Source of the DNA: Crocinitomicaceae bacterium
Lineage (GTDB): Bacteria > Bacteroidota > Bacteroidia > Flavobacteriales_D > Sanyastnellaceae
Length of the DNA stretch: 7,654 nucleotides
Direction: 5' to 3'
Assembly: GCA_002729115.1 (NCBI GenBank)
Contig: PBWG01000084.1
Coordinates: 8,615 to 16,268, forward strand
Under the pieces are notes generated by a model. It did not search any database. It had not been told where the DNA came from and worked only from the letters and a program-made list of their open reading frames with translations. Shown here one piece after another: positions 5,715 to 7,654 of this stretch. Made by a program: the position numbers and the translations under genes. Within the stretch, counting starts at the first letter, position 1, and every line of letters starts with the position of its first letter.

Positions 5715-7247
5715 ATGAAACAAATTTGTTCCTTCTTGGCTTCAGCCCTGCTTGTGGCGGGCGCCTGGGGCCAAACTTCCGTGGTGACCTTCGAAGTGAA
5801 CATGGAGAACGAAAACGTGTCCAGCACCGGGGTGTACCTAGGCGGCGGTGTGATTGGAGGCCCGACTGCACACCAATTGACGGATCCCGACGGCGACGGG
5901 ATGTACAGCGTGGATGTGTCGTTGCCCTTGGGTTTGGCAGGGAACTACATCTTTTTGAACGGCAACTGTCCCGACTGGAGCTGCAAGGAGAACATTGCAG
6001 GCTTGCCCTGCAGCGACCCCAACAACTTTGACGACCGCACCTTGCCTGCCATCACGGGGGACATGACGATCAGCACGTGCTTTGGCACATGCTCGGAAGA
6101 TGGCACCTGCGTTCCGCCGCCACCGTCATCCAACGTGACCTTCAGGGTGGACATGGGCGAGTACACAGGCTCCTACGGTGCCGTGAACTTGAACGGGTCA
6201 TTCAACGGGTGGTGTGGCACATGTGCCGCGATGACCGACGACAACGGAGATGGGATCTACGAGTACACCCAGCAATTGGACGATGGCCAAGTATACGAGT
6301 ACAAGTTCACCTTGGACGGTTGGACGTCCCAGGAGGAGTTTGCGGAAGGCACGTCGTGCACGTCCACCATCGACGGCTACACCAACCGCACCCTGGAAGT
6401 GGCTGGCGACGAGGTGCTGCTCGCCGTGTGTTGGAACGAGTGTGCCGTGTGCAACGCGGAGCCCGTGCCAGGTTGTACCGACGCGTCGGCCTGCAACTTC
6501 GACCCCAATGCCACGGAGGACGACGGCAGTTGTGTGTTTGGCGAGGGTCCCGTCTTGGGGTACACAGTGGAAGACGCACTGTGCTTCGGCGAAGCGGGTG
6601 TGTTGTCCTTGGACGATGCGACCATGGCGCTGTTGGACGACGGGTTGATCACGGTGGACGTGGTCGGCGCCGGAGAAACGTTGCTGGCTGGCGATTACGT
6701 GCTGGTGGCGACGGACCTCCAAGGGTGCATTAGCGAGACACCTTTCACGGTGGGGGAGCCCGACGCCCTTGAGGTGGAGGTCACCATCGTGTCGGAAGAT
6801 TCAGGAGCTGGGGACGGCCAAGCCGAGGCGACCGTGTCCGGCGGCACACCCGATTACGCGGTGGTTTGGAACGACATGACCGGCATCGAAGTGAACCCAG
6901 ACTCCCTTTCCATTGGGTTGTACACCGCCATTGTGACCGACGCCAACGGATGCACGGCCTCGGCCAGCTTGACCATGACGGTGGCTGGCATCGACGACGT
7001 GGCGGCCTTGAAGGGTGCTGTGTTCCCCGTGCCTGTGGCCGACCAATTGACCGTCCAGTTGGCTGCGCCGCTCTTGGGCGACGCGACGGTGAGCGTGCGC
7101 GACATGCAGGGCCGGCTGGTGGCGTCTGCCGTCATGCGTTCATCCCAACAGCACATCGTGTTGTCTGCGGCCTCCTGGGAAGTGGGCGTGTACACGGTTC
7201 AGGTGGCCTCGGAAGGGGCGCGTGCAACGTGGAGTTTTGTGAAGTGA
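5715..7247 (+). CDS. Secreted T9SS protein with two glycan-binding-like modules and SprB-type repeats
   Basis: 510 aa from the ATG at 5715, which gives a clean signal peptide (MKQICSFLASALLVAGAWGQ, residues 1-20). An ATG at 5697 adds six residues and is possible. Domains, in order: module 1 (about 22-125, VTFEVNM..., with a DPDGDGMY turn and several Cys); module 2 (about 140-240, VTFRVDMGEY..., NGSFNGWCG, DDNGDGIYEY, YEYKFTLDGW), which is a second version of the same fold and resembles the starch/AMPK-type CBM-like modules common in Flavobacteriia. Next comes a GCTD...ACNFDP...DDGSC motif (253-273), then two SprB-like stretches with TDLQGC and TDANGC (about 280-350 and 351-423). The C-terminal type A sorting domain (about 436-510) begins VFPVPVADQLTV and contains DMQGR and GVYTVQV. 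No catalytic domain is present, so an adhesin or polysaccharide-binding surface protein is likely. The T9SS machinery is not in view. It is divergent from the sulfotransferase. Confidence 0.92.
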   Translation: MKQICSFLASALLVAGAWGQTSVVTFEVNMENENVSSTGVYLGGGVIGGPTAHQLTDPDGDGMYSVDVSLPLGLAGNYIFLNGNCPDWSCKENIAGLPCSDPNNFDDRTLPAITGDMTISTCFGTCSEDGTCVPPPPSSNVTFRVDMGEYTGSYGAVNLNGSFNGWCGTCAAMTDDNGDGIYEYTQQLDDGQVYEYKFTLDGWTSQEEFAEGTSCTSTIDGYTNRTLEVAGDEVLLAVCWNECAVCNAEPVPGCTDASACNFDPNATEDDGSCVFGEGPVLGYTVEDALCFGEAGVLSLDDATMALLDDGLITVDVVGAGETLLAGDYVLVATDLQGCISETPFTVGEPDALEVEVTIVSEDSGAGDGQAEATVSGGTPDYAVVWNDMTGIEVNPDSLSIGLYTAIVTDANGCTASASLTMTVAGIDDVAALKGAVFPVPVADQLTVQLAAPLLGDATVSVRDMQGRLVASAVMRSSQQHIVLSAASWEVGVYTVQVASEGARATWSFVK

Positions 7248-7277
7248 GGCCTGGTCAGGCTCAGACTTGAGGACATG

Positions 7278-7306
7278 AAAAAGGCACCCCGCGGGGTGCC
7301 TTTTTT
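7278..7306. terminator. Bidirectional Rho-independent terminator
   Basis: Five A residues, GGCACCCC, a GC centre, GGGGTGCC and six T residues form a perfect inverted repeat. The stem is GC-rich and U-tracts follow it on both strands. It lies 30 bp after the stop of the T9SS protein gene and about 21 bp after the stop of the convergent membrane-protein gene, so it can serve both. Confidence 0.9.
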
Positions 7307-7327
7307 GGGTTCGAGAAGTGAGGTCGG

Positions 7328-7654
7328 TCACTTGGCCTTGAAGTAGCCGAAGAGGGAGACGCCCGCAGCAAGGATGTCCGGCACAGCCATTTCCAAGCTG
7401 AACTCCATGACGGGGGTGTTCGAGAACACGGTGGCGAACAACGTGAGGAGCAAGGCCGTGCCAATACTGTAGGCAAGCAGGGCGTTTTTGGCCGTGTCCA
7501 ACGCGCACTTGCGGATCATGAGCAAGAGGAGGCCGCACGTGGAGATGGCGTGGCCGATGCCGTAGTGGAACAAGGTTGCCATTTCCAGCAATTCAGGGTT
7601 GGTGGCGTTGGCCTCGCCGATGGCGGCGACGGCCATGTCTCCGGGCATCAACAA
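7328..7654 (-). CDS. Small multi-helix membrane protein, C-terminal part; runs off right edge
   Basis: 108 codons are visible, ending in TGA at 7330-7328. The frame is open to the right edge, and the real start probably lies beyond it. Three hydrophobic helices can be seen at about visible residues 27-47 (FHYGIGHAISTCGLLLLMI), 57-77 (NALLAYSIGTALLLTLFATVF) and 89-105 (MAVPDILAAGVSLFGYF). LLMPGDMA at the left of the fragment looks like the loop after a first, missing helix. That suggests a four-helix inner-membrane protein of roughly 125-140 residues. The loop sequence IGEANATNPELLEMA is distinctive, but I cannot name a function for it. No catalytic motif is apparent. Its 3' end faces the terminator shared with the T9SS protein gene. 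Confidence 0.85.
   Translation of the reverse strand: MLMPGDMAVAAIGEANATNPELLEMATLFHYGIGHAISTCGLLLLMIRKCALDTAKNALLAYSIGTALLLTLFATVFSNTPVMEFSLEMAVPDILAAGVSLFGYFKAK

Noticed and set aside
5636..5827. 64-residue N-terminal extension of the sulfotransferase
   Set aside because: It overlaps the T9SS gene start and signal peptide, and family similarity begins only after the Met at 5635.
1..7654. CRISPR array, tRNA, rRNA, insertion sequence or attachment site
   Set aside because: No regularly spaced repeats, tRNA cloverleaf, transposase motif or flanking terminal repeats were seen on either strand.

Overview
The window looks like chromosomal DNA of a high-GC member of the Bacteroidota, probably a Flavobacteriia-like marine or environmental lineage. 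Three things support this. There is a secreted protein with a type IX secretion (T9SS) C-terminal sorting domain, SprB-like repeats and a GCTD...DDGSC cysteine motif. There is a TPR protein with a typical Bacteroidota three-helix tail. One start is preceded by an exact TAnnTTTG promoter box. Sampled 60-base lines are about 60-67% GC in most genes but nearer 50-60% in the TPR gene.

Layout, left to right: (1) 1-1305 (-), the N-terminal 435 codons of a large, possibly carbohydrate-active protein that runs off the left edge; (2) 1306-1703, a gene-poor gap with what looks like a decayed T9SS sorting-domain end on the minus strand; (3) 1704-3329 (+), an exported, membrane-anchored TPR protein; (4) 3336-4541 (-), PurT, the formate-dependent GAR transformylase; (5) 4612-4971 (+), a small cupin; (6) 4979-5635 (-), a PAPS-type sulfotransferase; (7) 5715-7247 (+), a multidomain secreted T9SS protein with two putative glycan-binding modules; (8) a perfect bidirectional terminator at 7278-7306; (9) 7328-7654 (-), the C-terminal part of a small multi-helix membrane protein that runs off the right edge.

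The seven genes alternate strand without exception (- + - + - + -). There is therefore no operon here, and adjacency is weak evidence for shared function. Two convergent junctions are only 6-7 nt wide, and each carries a small hairpin that includes both stop codons. The third convergent junction has a proper Rho-independent terminator.

PurT is purine biosynthesis. The sulfotransferase and the T9SS protein are divergently transcribed from a 79-bp gap and could both concern cell-surface or extracellular glycans, but that link is only inferred. I see no clear defence system, CRISPR array, mobile element, rRNA or tRNA, and nothing I would call a convincing new multi-gene system. The most unusual items are the T9SS-domain remnant, the strictly alternating gene order, the stop-codon hairpins, and a promoter box so close to the sulfotransferase start that it predicts a leaderless mRNA.
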